Assembly (NCBI GenBank): GCA_026874595.1
Contig: CM049313.1
Location: forward strand, 43,988,659 to 44,052,658
Direction: 5' to 3'
Length of the DNA stretch: 64,000 nt
From: Sipunculus nudus
Taxonomy: Eukaryota; Annelida; Sipuncula; Golfingiida; Sipunculidae
Below are positions 1 through 13,563 of the stretch, in pieces (within the stretch, counting starts at the first letter, position 1; each line of letters begins with the position of its first letter). The notes below the pieces were generated by a model that was given only the letters and a program-made list of their open reading frames with translations, was not told the origin of the DNA and made no database searches. The position numbers were made by a program, and so were the translations under genes.

Positions 1-1189
1 CCAGGTAATATTCACCTGCCAGATACCTCCTGAGCAAATCACCTCATTAATATATGAGCAAAGACTTTAAACTTAGTCATGATAATTGTGCACACATAAC
101 CATAAACAGATACCTTTGTACAACATCTTGACCGCATAAACTAATATATGTTCAGTATAGCTCACATGGCTTAAATGCATAAAACAACATATCATACCTT
201 AAACGGTCGAATTTAACATTTTAATGGGGAAAATAAACAGATCCATTTCTTTTAGGCATGTATGCCCAGAGCCACTAGCTGCTCTAGCTGGAGGGCAGTA
301 TTGACTGACAACATTTCACACCGTATATTTTACAAAGATATGGTCAGTGGTGAGGTTAATCCTGTTAGGTAATGCTAAGCTAATACCCTGAAAAGGGGGA
401 AGGGTATGGTACTTCCATGGAGATATAATTAGATTCTCCATGGAACTACAGAGTACAGAGGGAGTCCAGCTCTTATCCAGGAAGTGTACACAGAGATAGA
501 TATCAAAAGAGCATGACTTCTTTGTTGTATGCAGTGTTTGCCCATGCATTGCTCTAAACCAGCCATTGGTCTTTGGCAGATCCATGGGGAGAACACCTCA
601 TGGCTTGTGGGTTAGGTGAAGCTATATCCAGCTGGTGACAAAGCCAGACGCAGCCCCTGTAGTGACTTATATTAGGTCACAGGTAATCATGCCAGTGCTC
701 TACAATATGATGTAAAATGCGAGACTGGCCACAAGTATACCTACAGTACTGAATAGTCTAATCATACAACATTATGGCCAGGTACATTTGTACAACATCA
801 TTTTCAGTGGGGCCTGCAAACACGAATCTGTCTTAAAAATTAGAGAGTTAAGATTTTATGACCTCAAAACTTTTATTTACAGTAAACTCTCTCTAGAAAA
901 TGGAATAATCGAAGGAACATGGACAGACATGGGCATTTTATTCTGGTTATGGTGATCACTGTTACTACAACTACGTTTGACTGAGTTTATAAAAGCAAAA
1001 AACATTTGAAATTATATAAATCATTTCTAGTTATTCTTCAGACTATTTTATATATCTCATATCTTGATGGGACTAACTTTTTTATCTGTATACTCTTTTT
1101 TTATTGAAATAGGTTAGAGAGTAGAATATGCAAATCTTGCATTAACTTTGACTATATTAAGGTTTGTAATCGTGGCTGTTATCATGATT

Positions 1190-1320
1190 ACTTTTTGAAG
1201 TAATCATAAAGCAATCGTAATCGTAATCGATTACATGGCCTTATTTTGATAATTGTAATTATAATCGTAATCGTTTACTTTCAAAGTAATCGTAATCGTA
1301 ATCGATTACATATATCAAGT
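1190..1320. repeat. Hexamer microsatellite (AATCGT-like)
   Basis: The hexamer AATCGT and variants recur, several times ending in the palindromic ATCGATTAC. Two tracts are separated by an AT-rich spacer. It is a simple repeat with no coding sign. Confidence 0.75.
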
Positions 1321-1329
1321 AATCACCTC

Positions 1330-2000
1330 ATGTCTGGTACACATATTGTAACCATTAGACCTAGAAATTGCTACCTTGACATCAACTGAGCTCTTTGTGA
1401 AATCTTCTTTGAAACCTGAAATTAGGTCACTGTGAAATATATCCCACGCGCTATGGGAAATAAAACATAATTTAAGTACCAAGATAGTCAGATGAGCAAA
1501 ACTTTAAACCATTGGACCAAGAAACTTCTAACACTGAAATCCTAATATTTTTTTGTACACTGATATTAGGTCACGACGGTGACAACCTATATTCTGTGAA
1601 CATTGGGCATTAAACATTATTTTTAGCAGTTTGAAAATAAAAGAGGGCACAAATTGTAACAATTAGACCAAGTACCATCATACAGACATCCAAAGGGATC
1701 TGATAGAGGCTACAAGGTATGTGATAAAATATGATTTGAGTACTATGAAATTCTGCTGGACACAAATCATGAGAGCTGGACCTAGGAACTCAGTTTCGAC
1801 ATTCAGGATGTTCCTGGTAAAATATCCTACGAAAACTGAAATTAGGTCACTGTGGGCAAAATATTCATGATTTTGAGGAAACCGGAATACAGACAGGACA
1901 CAGTCGAAAAGTTCTACTTAATAGTTAACTATGTAGTTATGTAGTTCCTGCTCAAATATTCTTGGAAACCCGTAAGTAGGCCAGTGTATCGTATATTCTG
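1330..2000 (+). repeat. Degenerate tandem copies of short-repeat family C
   Basis: The phrases 'attgtaaccattagacc', 'cttctaac' and 'gaaattaggtcactgtg' recur three to four times in order. The same phrases occur at 28.5-29.1 kb, 49.6-50.3 kb, 57.0 kb and 59.9-60.2 kb. Termini are not preserved, so this is an old fragment of the family. Confidence 0.6.
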
Positions 2001-2702
2001 CAAATTTGTTGGCAAACAACATGATTTCAGCACACTGGAATTCATTCTTTACAGGGTTCCAGGTTACTTAACAAATATGTTGTATTAGATCTTAAAATAA
2101 TGTGGCACACATTTAATTCGGCTAGAACGTAGAGTTTGATTAAAATAGTGCAAACCACTTTTACATAAATGATACAAATATTTGTTAAATTGTATAGCAA
2201 TTGTTCCAGCTTAAGCAACATTTCACACATATACTGATATAAGAATAATTAATGCACGAATCGCCTTTATGTCTAATTCAACTGAGCGTTATGGCAATCC
2301 CTACTCCCCACTTGTTTGTTCCAATATTCAGATTCACATATCTTGTCTAATGTAATAATCGATGGAATCCTGCAAAGACTGTATGAGCACCATGTTCTTG
2401 CATATGATTTATTTCCGAGCTGAAACGAAACCAAATTTTCCTTTATTATGTAATATGTGTGATATTCGGCAGTCCTTATTGTCTATTAAAAAAGGGTTTT
2501 TGCATTATGTTTTCTCTGTAATTATTAGTCATAAAACTAAGTCTGTTTACTTGCATGTCCCATGTGCTTCGCAAATACATTCCATATGCGTCTTTATTTT
2601 CTTTTTCTATTTTAAAAGCAAAGGTGTCAGTAATAGTTTATGAATACCTAATCCTTAAAGGTATGAAACAGGAATGAAGTATCAACTTTGCATTTCTTTC
2701 AG

Positions 2703-5700
2703 ATCATACGCAGCTGAGAACATTTGGCGCAGATGACTTCATTTCCAATGTACGCAGTGTTTCTTGCCACTACCGAAACCAATTTTGGTTTGACAGAATT
2801 TGGAGATATATATCATCACAATTTCCACACTCTTTATCAAAACTGGAAGGACTGCAGATATTGCCGGTCGAACTATCATCAGGAGCCAATGAACATCTCA
2901 AACTTGACCTACACAAACCCTGGCTATTATGCAAATATTCAAAGGACGCCTGTGACAAGATGGTACAAAATGTCTTAGAAGTCCTTGGAGCGAAACTTAT
3001 TAAGTCAGTCAGCTGCGACTCCGCTTTAAACCACTCACAGCTACTTGGCAATTTCATTCATGAGTACAATTTGAGGGGTGTAATGACCTGTTTAGATAAT
3101 CTCTCAGTAGGTACAAAGCATAATCAAATAATGCAAGACTTTCTGTCAAAAACAACTGTTGATGAGAAGATGGCCTTTCAAGGATATTGTAGCAGAATAA
3201 GTACTGCAGTTGGATTAAATGACCTCGGCAAAACTTTATTACGAAAGCTTGCTCTTTTCAAAATGCAGGGTTCAGACAGCACTTTCACAAGTTTTGCCCA
3301 AACTGCTTATGGTTGCAAAGAGAAGAGGATAGTTCACAAAGAGGCAGTGATAGACTCTTCAACCGATCAAGCTAGGATTCTTGGTGAAGCATTTGGAATG
3401 CATTTGATAGACACAACTGAGCTGATAATTAGACACATACTGCCATCTGTACAGCAAGGGAGATACACAGAAAACGAAATTACAAACATAATGATATATA
3501 TACTTGATAATCATCTGATAAAACATGAAGCCATTAGGCGTCAACTTGAGAAACTGCAGTTCGTAATTACTCAAAGTGGAGTAAAGGAGGTACCTTCTAA
3601 TTTGTTTGATCCAACAGACAGCTTTGTTAGTTCCTTTTGCAAAGGAGACATAGTGCCATGTGATGATTATATGAAATATATCGGTCAACTCAGGACATTG
3701 GGTGTGAAAACCGCAGACAACGTGACGCCCAAAGATCTTTTAACGTTCGCGAAGGGGATTGATTCTGACCTGAATACCGCTAGGAAGTTCATGCAACTAC
3801 TATCCCATAAAAGCGAGCTTCTACAGGAATCTGTAAACGGCCAGGAGCTTGGCTTTCTGCTTAAACCAACAAAATGGGTTCCCATTAAACAAAAAGCTCC
3901 TGATGGGTATCCAAAAGGGTTACATTGGTACGGCAATACAGTGAAATTGGCAAACCCCGAAGATGTGCTGTCGGAAGACCATCAGTTCCTGATTGGTGCT
4001 TTCATTCCTATCCCTGAATCTTCATCGGACACACTTGCCTGTTATTACAACTGGAAACGCCAGCCTGACTTCAGCACTGTAAAGAAACAATTGGAACAGG
4101 TGTATCTCCTATCAAAGCAGAGTTCCCCTCTCAGTTATGCCGTGACCAGCATAACGCAGAAAATATATTGTCATATCCAACTGCTCCTGTACAAAACTTC
4201 ATTTTCAGCGGCCTGCAAGGAAATAAAAAACATGATCTGGAATGGCACGAGATTCATCTCAGCAGAAAGGATTTTGCCAAATCCCCCAATACCAAATATG
4301 GAGCCTTATATTTACAAACTGCCAAAAGAACTTGGTAGTTTTAAAACTCTATTGATAAAGTGTGGAATGCTAGAAGAATGTAACTTGATTGATATTTTAC
4401 ATAAGATCCGGGATCACCATAAAAAGCCACATCATCGTAATCAAGTAGAATCAGAACGTGACAGAAATTTAGCAATATTAATTTTAGAAAAGTTGTCAAA
4501 ACAAGGCCTAGATACAGACATGTTGGATAGCATTCCTGTACCAGTTTGGACGCATGACAACACACTCAGAATGAGTGAGATCAAAGACTGTGCCTATGAT
4601 GAGAGAATATGGAAGGCAGGGTTTTCATCAGAAGGCGACGATATTGAATTTGTACATCCAAGCATGCCATTGATTTTAGTGGAAGCTCTGAAAGTAAGAA
4701 CATTGACCTCACAAGTTTTGGATGTGACCGAACTAGACTTCGAGGAATTCGGACAGAGCGAACCACTTACCCGCCGATTGCAAAATATCCTTGAAGAATA
4801 CCCAGATGGGTTTTCAGTTCCAAAAGAACTGATTCAAAATGCTGATGACGCTGGGGCAACTGAAGTGTCATTTGTCTTTGATGAAAGAAACCACAGGCAA
4901 TTCGTTTCAAAACTATTTGACAGCAACATGGAAAAATGCCAAGGTCCAGCCTTACTTGTGTATAACGATGCCATGTTTACAGAAAAGGACTTTGAAAATA
5001 TCATTAAATTGGGTGGAAGAACAAAAGAAACACAAATGGACAAAGTGGGAAGATTTGGTCTTGGTTTCAATTCCGTCTACCACCTAACAGATGTTCCGAC
5101 ATTCATCAGCGGAAAATATCTTGTCATGCTTGATCCACACATTTCACACCTGAGCAAGTGCATCAGAGACATGAGAAATCCTGGAATAAGGGTTAATGTT
5201 GGTCGTAAAAAAGCAGTCGAACAGTTCAGTGATCAATATCAGCCTTATGAAGGAATCCATGGTTGTTCTATTTTACAAGCCAGTGAGGATGGATATTGCT
5301 ACCCTGCAACATTATTCCGCTTTCCGCTGAGAACAGTCCAGCAAGCCGAAGAGAGCCAGATATGTGATCAGCCATACGATCAGCATGAGGTGAAGAAAAT
5401 GTTCAAGCTTTTCATTGAAAGTATTGATACCTGTCTATTATTTACCCAGAATGTGAAAAAAATAACCATTCACATATTGCCCAAAAATGGAAAGTCTTTT
5501 GAAGACAAGGAGCTCCTTTGTCAGGTTGAGAAACGTTACAAACCAATCGGAACAAACGTGAATTTCCCCGAAAATGCTTTCAATCAAAAAAACATTCTCA
5601 AAGTTGCATCAGACCTGGCGAAAGCTAATAGTGCTGATGAGATCACATCGGCTATGGTAGCAGAAATGCATTGTACTTTCACTTGTTTTACAAGAAAATA

Positions 5701-8700
5701 CTTGCATATTGACAGAGAAAAATACGCAGTTAAAAACTGGTTGGTATGCCAGGTGATCAGTGGACAAATCATGATAAAGTCCACAGACCTAAAGGGTGCG
5801 GCACCTGTGGGAGGGATTGCTGTGCAGTTACTTGAGAAGGGGGACAAATTCTTTCCAACACCTATTGATAATGGACGATTGTTTTGTTTTCTTCCTTTGC
5901 CACAGAGAAGTGAGCTACCAGTGCATATCAATGGATGTTTTGCCTTGAGTTCAAACCGCCGCCACATCATTGAGCCCTGCCCCGATGACAAAAATTCAGC
6001 GGGTTTATGGAATAATCTGCTGCTGAGTGAACCAATTTCACGTGCCTATGTGAAAGCTCTTGCCCTTCTTGCAGATATATCGGGTATGAACACTTTTGAT
6101 ATATGGCCATACAGTAGAGCTGGGAGCAACAATCAGAAATGTGTTTTGGCAAAGTGTGTATTGCAAAAGATAGCTGAAGAAAACGAATTTTGCATATTTA
6201 CAGATGGCCAAAAGAAATCCACTATTTCTGGCATAAGCTTTTTGAAACAAGGTAATTTCAGCTTTGAAAGGAACTCTGAGTCAGTAAGTTGTGAACATAT
6301 TGCAAGAAACGTGTTATGCTCTGCAATGAGCCCGCGAGATATCATAGTAGTTGACATACCTCGGTTCATCCAAGAAAGCTTTGAGGACGCTGGTGTAAAG
6401 GATGCTGTCAACAGAAGAATGTACACCAGGGAAAGGTTCATGGAAGAGGTGTTTCTACCCGAAATCAATAACATCGACAGATCAGTACGTGATGAAATAA
6501 TGCAGATGGTCATTTTGGATTCTGACAAAATTGTTGACAGTATGGTAAGAACAAAAAGATGTATTCCAGTAAGCCCTAATGGCGATGTGCTCAAAGTTCC
6601 CAATGAACTACTATATCCCGAAGGAGAAGCCGCAGAAATGTACACTAACGTAGATGGCCGTTTCCCGTTCCCTGGCATCAATAGTGTAATGCAGAATAAG
6701 CTTTCATATTGCACTGCAGATATGCTCAGAGGATTAGAAAGAATTGGAATGCCAAGAGACGAATTGACTCCAAATGACATCTGTGAGAGGGCGACGTCAG
6801 TGGCACGTCTACCGTATGATGAAGGCAAAGAAAGAAGTAGAAAAATTATACATTATCTGCCCAGGATGTCACGTCACTTCAGCGATTTACCTCTGTCAAA
6901 GCTAAAGGATACATCTTTCCTGCCTGTGATGAAAAAACCGGATACATACCCATTGCCTTGGCATGTGAGAGAGGCCAAGTACTGCACACCCAAAGAGACA
7001 TATACCTCTGAGAATAAACATTTACTTGGCTCTGTAATTCCAATTGTAGACAATGAATTGTTTACAAGACGGGAAGAAGTAAGGGAACTCCTTGGACTTC
7101 GGGACTTGTTTCCTCCACTTTGTTTAATCATTGCTCAAATGAACATGATTTTGAGTTGTAACCCATCAACGATATCAAACCACATACAATTTCGCGAATT
7201 TCAAAAGTGCATCTATGTAGTGTTCAAAGCATTAGAAAGACAACTGTGTAAAGGTGAACAACACGATACATCAGCATATGTTTTGAATCGGTTGAAGGGA
7301 AATCCTTGTATTCTTGTGGGCAAAATATTCGTTTGTCCAAGCTCATGTGCAATAAAATTTGGAGGTAAATGTGAGCCATGGATGTGCGAGATTCCAAGTG
7401 AGATAAGTCGCCATTGTGTAAAGTTGCTGCGGTTATTGGACGTACCGGAAAGATTCAAAATTGAGGATTTTATCAGGATTCTACAACAAAAACATGAATC
7501 CTATAGTGGAAATGCTCTTGATTCTGCAGAACTAGAAACTGCAGTGGTTGTTGTTCAGAAATTGACAAAACTAATTCATGATGAAAAGATAGATGCGAAG
7601 GATATAAAGAAGAGACATGGGATCATTTATATCCCAGATGATAATGCTATTTTATGCCCCAGCCACAAACTTTGTTTGCGTGATGCTGACTTTGAAGCAG
7701 AACCTGACTCTAGATTCGCTCATCCTGACCTCTCAATAAAGGCCGAGTCAATCCTTTGTGGCTTAGGGGTAAAAACTTCAAAGGAGCATACGCTGTGCAA
7801 GCGCACCTCTGGAATTCCGTTTGGCCAGTCAGAAAAATTACAAAATCGAATCAGACGAATTTTAGATGGGTACCCATGTGACACAACGCTTTTAAAGGAA
7901 TTACTGCAAAATGCAGACGATGCAGGTGCCACAGAACTGCATTTCATTCTTGATCCAGTGTCCCATCCCTCGGAAAAGGTCTTCCACGAAAGCTGGAAAC
8001 CTCTTCAGGGTCCTGCATTGTGTGTCTATAACAACAAACCTTTCACGAAAGCTGATATAGAAGGTATAAAAAACTTGGGAGAAGGAAGTAAAAGTGAGGA
8101 CCCAGCAAAAACGGGCCAGTATGGTGTTGGTTTCAACTGCGTATATCATATAACAGACACACCTACATTCATCACGTTTGTCGATGGCGAAGAGAAGGTC
8201 CTGATCGCTTTTGACCCAACCTGTCACTATATTCCTGGAGCCACTGTACAAGAGCCGGGCAAGATGTACACAGATCTTGAATTTCTCGAAGGAAGATTCC
8301 CTGACGTGTTCAAACCCTTCATGCTCGACAGGTTTCCGGAGCGAAATTCAACCATGTTTCGTCTTCCGTTGAGAACCCTGTCAGAAAATTCAAATAAAAA
8401 CTTGCTTGATAAGAATGTTACCGTTGACCAAATTTCGGACCTCTTGAAAACATTTCAGGATGAAGCAGGTGATTGTCTTTTGTTCCTAAAAACTGTTAGC
8501 AAGGTGATATTTTCACATGTTGATGCAGTAACAGGTAGGATAGTAGAGGATTACTGGGTCAAATGCACCATGTCATATGACCAAACAAGAGATAAAGACA
8601 ACTTTGTTCATATCACCAAACATTTAGCCAAGAGGCTGAAGGACAAGACTTGTAAAGTCTCACAAAGTGACCATCATACAGTGAGTTATGTCACGGAAAG

Positions 8701-9500
8701 GAGGGATTCAAAAGGACGTTTAGAAGAATGGGCCATTACTCAAGCAGTTGGATTCACACGCGGGGAAGAACTTCCGAAACCGTTGGCAGAAGCTCATCAT
8801 CAAGGTGACATAGCACTTCTGCCACTGGGTGGCGTTGCAGGTCTCTTGAAGGTAAACGGTAAACATAAAAACATAAAACCGACTGTGAACAAGGAAGAAA
8901 GGTATCTATATTGTTCCTTGCCACTTCCTGTCCAGTGCAATATGCCGGTACATATTAACGGACATTTTGCTTTGGATCATGAAAGCCGAAGAAGTCTCTG
9001 GGTAGGGGAAGATTCAGTGAAGTACCAGTGGAATCGTGCTCTCATGAGGAATGTCATAGTACCAGCTTATATCGCCTTTTTAAAGGTTTTACAGAGAGAA
9101 ATTCTACAAATCCGCGACACTGGAGTTCTTACAATCAAAAATGAAAGACAGAGAAGTGTATACCAGAAGAGGATAGGTTATTTTAACCATTACTTTCCTC
9201 GTGATGATTCTACTCCATATGTGCAATATTTCGTGGATGAGCTTTACCGGAGACTGCACGGTTCTCGCACCACAGTTTTTCCTGTTATCTGGAGCCCAAA
9301 GTTTGGTGAAAACCTTGTGATGGAGCTGTTCAGCTTGCAACATAATATTGGAAAACAAGCTGTATTCAAAATGGTTAGCTATTCGGATAAAGAGATTGAA
9401 GAAAAGCAGCAAAGGAAACAGCTGGAGAAGACTTTAGAAAAGTGCGGTTACAGATTCTTCCAAACACCAAAACACGTTCAGCAGAAACTGAAAAGCTACA
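2703..9500 (+). CDS. SACS: Sacsin, giant exon, first part (two Hsp90-like ATPase repeats)
   Basis: Sacsin is a very large co-chaperone-like protein linked in vertebrates to mitochondrial and intermediate-filament organisation. The frame is open from the acceptor at 2702 (first full codon 2705), with no start codon at the exon start, so this is an internal exon. Counting from 2705, the first ATPase-like repeat begins near residue 682 (FGQSEPLTRRL), with KELIQNADDAGATE near 709 and the glycine motif GRFGLGFNSVYH near 781. The second begins near residue 1705 (FGQSEKLQNRI), with KELLQNADDAGATE near 1734 and GQYGVGFNCVYH near 1803. Both keep the glutamate, asparagine and aspartate expected in the GHKL nucleotide pocket. 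By order and similarity they match human repeats 2 and 3; repeat 1 should be upstream. This frame stops at 9583, but family similarity moves to another frame near 9500. Confidence 0.93.
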
Positions 9501-12500
9501 CTTGCATGTTGAAGAATGTTCCCCTGAGCATGTTACACAATTCTTTATCAGTTGCGATAGTGAGGACAATCCATGTCATTTGAAAAATGTTCCGCTAAAG
9601 CTAAAAGAATCGCCAGTGAAGGACATTCAACAACTTATAAGTATTCTCAATTATTGTGCCAGGATACGGAACTTCCACAAACAGCTCCAGGGGCTCCCTC
9701 TGTTGGTTACTGAAGATGAAATATTACAGAAGTTTGACAAGGACTCGCCAGTGTTCTGTTCGAGGTTCTGTCGCCTTTTTAGGGACCTGCCTCAGGAATT
9801 TATGCATCTTGACCTGGTCACAAACATATTCTTGAAAAAGCCGGTATCAGAAATTCCACAGCTGGGGGAACTCGATATATCAGCGTTTGCCAAGCTCTTG
9901 CCTCATATTCTAGATGAGACAGTGTACAAAAGTTCTGAACCATATGTAAAATGGAATCCAGTGGATGATATGTGTCACTCGAATAAGAATGTGAGTGCAG
10001 CATGGTTGAACCAAGTGTGGCAATTTTTCTTGCAAATGTATGACTATCATTTTTCAAAATACCCAATGGACGATGATGATTGGTACAGTCAGCTGGTATC
10101 GCCTGTTGCAGACTGGCATTTGATTCCAGCAAAGACGGAGGATTCGTTCTATCTTCTGCCACTGAAACGGCCCGATCTTGCGGCTAAATTTGACAACAAT
10201 TCCAATAATAGTTACATGGATCCTCTGTGCAATGCTTTCAAGAAAATGAATATCCCATCACCCTACACAGATTCCTTAGAAGAACAAAGCAGTGTTCTGC
10301 TTGAAAGTATGGTCGCCAGTGTAAATAAACCAAAGGAACTCATATTCGCCATTCACAAGTGGCAGGAATACAAAGTATTGGAAACAAAATTTGACAAAGA
10401 TGAAATTAAGTGGATACTCACATTTTTCACCAGACAAGTCGACGTGATTCAGCATCTTTCATATGGGCCACGTACAATACGAAACCTGGCTTTGTTTACA
10501 AACTGTAGCGACCAAATAATTGCCTTAGGTGACGTGGAATGTTTTACTGTACCAACGGATATTCCCAGATTTAATATTGACCTCCCCTCGCATAACAATA
10601 CAGTTTTCATGTATAAATGCTTGAAGTATGATAATTTGTTCAAAGTTCTTCAGATAGAAGACTTAGAAACCGTAGAAGTATACTGCAGATTTATATTCAA
10701 ACACTTTGATTCCTTCGGAGATGAAGACAGATTTGTACACATGAAGCATGCATGCCACACATTCTCAGGACTAGAAGAAAGGGGGATGCTAAAAGAGCGT
10801 ATGTTACTTGCTCTTAAAAAGCTTCCGTTTCTGTTAAAGAATGGGTCGTTACATGTAGCATCGGCTTTTTATGACCCAACGATCATTTTGTTTCAAGAGC
10901 TGCTTCATGATGGTTTTCCCCCAAGTCCATACAGAAAAGAAATCTGTATGAACAACATATTCAAGAGCGTTCTCAGAAAAATGGGCCTAATAACGAAGGT
11001 TACCCCAAGTTTGTTAATTTCACTTGCTCGAGATATAGAAAAAAAGGCGTCTTCGGATGCATGTACGGACAAAAGTTGCCTGAGAAATTCACTGGTGAAT
11101 AAATCTAGGCTACTCTTAGAAAATCTCTACAAATATCAAGATACAGAGCCCAATTTGTTTGAAGAGATGAGTTGCATTCAATTTGTTCCACTTGCACTGG
11201 TTGAATCAGATCTTGAAAACCTTCATAGACAAAAATGCAGGGATGTAAATAGCATGAATTTTGTGTCCCTTGCAAATGGAATAATTCAAGGAAATCACAA
11301 CTCATATCCACCAGATATTGCATGGGCTAGTGTAAAACTGATAGATTCTTCAGCAGAACCTTGTAAAGATGATATTTGTCAAGAAAAGATGGAAAGAAAG
11401 GCATGGATACTTCGAACAATGAAAATAAAAGAAATACCTACAGGAGAAATAGTTGTTCAGAATGTAACACAGGTGTGCTTGGATTACATGAAATGCAAAG
11501 GCAGGGTAAGTCAAATTCAAAGGGAGACTCTGGAGAGGGTTCTAGAAAATTCCTACAAATTTCTCTCCCAACACAACACGCCTGAAAAACACCTGTTGCA
11601 GGAAATTCCCTGTGTTATTGTGGAGGGTGGTAACAACCTGGTGTGTCCCAGACAACTGTCTATAGACATGAAGGATGCGGATGAAATACCACCTTACCTC
11701 TATAAGATGCCATGTAAACTTGGAAGCTATAAAGAACTGCTGCTTGAACTTGGGGTATCAGCGGAGCCAACAATGCAGCAGTACAAGGAAACTTTACAGG
11801 AAATTTATCGAAGGAATTCAAAGAAACCCCTTGACCATAATGAACTGAGAAACAGCTACAAAGCTGCTTTGGGTTTGATGATATTGTTGTCACACAACAG
11901 AGATGAAAATTACCTACAAGGGGACCTGTACTTGCCCAGTCGAGCAAGAGAGATTGTCAAGTCGAACCAGTTGTATTATATTGACAATCCAGCCATCAGT
12001 GACAGAGTGCAAGGTTTTCAGTCAGAATTAATTTTTGAAATTGAGGCTCTACAAAAAGTACAGAAAGACCACACGGAAGCAGAGATCCAAATTATGTTGA
12101 ATAAAAAAACTTCAGTCTTTGATATTTTTCCAGATAATGTTAGACCAAAAAGATTGTCAGAGGCAGTAACTGAAAAAATAGACGAACAGCATATCGAAAG
12201 ATTAGCACCAGAACAGTGTAGATTAGTCTCTGTTTTGAATAATCGATTTAAATATCCGGCCTTCTGCCAGGGCATTAGGCGACTTCTTAAAAGCTCTGGA
12301 AAATGTGAAGCCGAATTAGACCTCGGAATTCTACGGATGGATTTTGTAGTTCTGCCGAAAGTGCAGACACTTTTGGTAAACCGAGATGGTAAGCCAGTGG
12401 ACGATAGTTCAAAGGAACAGAAGTACTTCTTGCAGGCTGGCGAAGAGAGAACTATTTTGTATCTTGCAGCTGATGCAAATGAACGTATATACACCATGTT

Positions 12501-13563
12501 GACTAAAAGTGTAGCTAAGGTCCTTGATATCCCCGACAATTTGCACCTACCACTCTGTGCTATACTCTCATGTGACCTACATGAAATAAATGAGGTTCTC
12601 AGAGATCACAAGATAGACGTAGATGACTCGACAGAGAATTTCTATGGACTGCCCAAACTTGGGTCATACATACCTATCGAGGACCACCACCTGCTATGTG
12701 AAGGGTTTGAGCAATTCCACGAAGGAGAATATGTGGGATATTTGATAGAAGATCCGGACGAAGATATGGAAATTCCTATATATGTCTATGCTCAAATATT
12801 CAAAATTGACTACACTGCCTCAAGCAACCAGTTGCAGACTCAATGCACAATAGATATTGGTGATGGAAATTATAGAGAGGTCTCAGTCCTAGACTTGTAC
12901 AAGTTTATATATTTCAAAGGAAGCACTACAAGTTGTTCAGTGGTAGTCTTTACTGGTAATACCGATGGGCAAGATGTTCATAGTGGGCTCCAGGAAAAGT
13001 CCTTGGAAGAAACGCTTGAAGAAATCACAGATATTTTGGAAAAAGCTTGGAAGCTCGAAGAATGTGAGAAGAAAAAAATAATCAAGCGCCTTATGCTGAA
13101 ATGGCATCCAGATAAAAATTTGGACAACCAACCATTCTGCACTAAGGTAATGCAGCACATACAAAAAGAAATCGAAAGATTAAATTCTCCCAGACAAAGA
13201 GGAAATCAAGGCAGTGATTGGACAGAAGCCGGTCCAAGTGGTGCAAGAAACAAAACATATGATAGGGGTAGGGCATCGGGCAATACTTGGAACTTTAGAC
13301 ATTGGTTTACACGAATGGGTGCCAGAGCGAGACAGCACCAGAGATATAGAGATGAATACAGGGAAAATCTTGGAAAGTCTGCTGGGAATGATTTCAGTCA
13401 CTCTTTTGTGCCGCCTTCTTTCGCTAGAAAGAATCCTCAACCACGTGTGGCCCAGAGGTGGATTAAGCAGGCAGAATGGGATCTAGGGGCTGCGCAAAAG
13501 GATCAGTCTAGCAGACCTCATGCAGGATCCTTCCCTGAATGGGTATGCTTCAAATGTCACCAG
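9501..13563 (+). CDS. SACS: Sacsin, giant exon, second part (C-terminal linker, J domain, start of HEPN)
   Basis: This continues the sacsin frame, shifted by one base relative to the first part; the frame is already open from about 9440. Similarity resumes at EECSPEHVTQFF. About 1,150 residues of sacsin-type helical linker lead to a J domain at about 13000-13180: WKLEECEKKKIIKRLMLKWHPDKN has the HPD triad at 13105-13113 that stimulates Hsp70 ATPase. A Gly/Arg/Ser-rich, probably disordered segment follows. The HEPN domain starts around 13440 (RWIKQAEWDLGAAQKD) and continues to EWVCFKCHQ, where the exon ends in phase 0 at a CAG/GTAGGT donor. The alternative reading into the intron ends at a stop at 13660-13662 and would cut off most of HEPN. 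Confidence 0.92.

Larger units (their letters stand above)
1..2702. other. Non-coding DNA upstream of the sacsin giant exon, probably intron
   Basis: No exon is recognisable here. The stretch ends in a polypyrimidine-AG (ctttcag, AG at 2701-2702), a good splice acceptor for the next exon, so most of it is probably intron. It holds an (AATCGT)-type array at 1190-1320 and a run of decayed short-repeat copies at 1330-2000. A short open frame after a possible acceptor near 255 shows no sacsin similarity and is not called. Confidence 0.6.

Noticed and set aside
255-374. Possible exon after TTCTTTTAG near 255
   Set aside because: One frame is open for about 40 codons but shows no sacsin similarity and hits a stop; not supported.
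2861-2861. Start of the sacsin open frame at 2861
   Set aside because: The codon is TTG and the sacsin-like frame extends back to the acceptor at 2702 (...FWFDRIWRYISSQF...), so it is not a start.
6133-6828. 231-codon minus-strand frame
   Set aside because: It lies wholly opposite the conserved sacsin coding sequence and shows no similarity of its own.
9480-9510. Programmed -1 ribosomal frameshift in sacsin
   Set aside because: No slippery heptamer and no evident downstream pseudoknot were found; an indel is simpler. Kept only as an open option in the finding.
12018-12539. 173-codon minus-strand frame
   Set aside because: It is a shadow of the sacsin linker.
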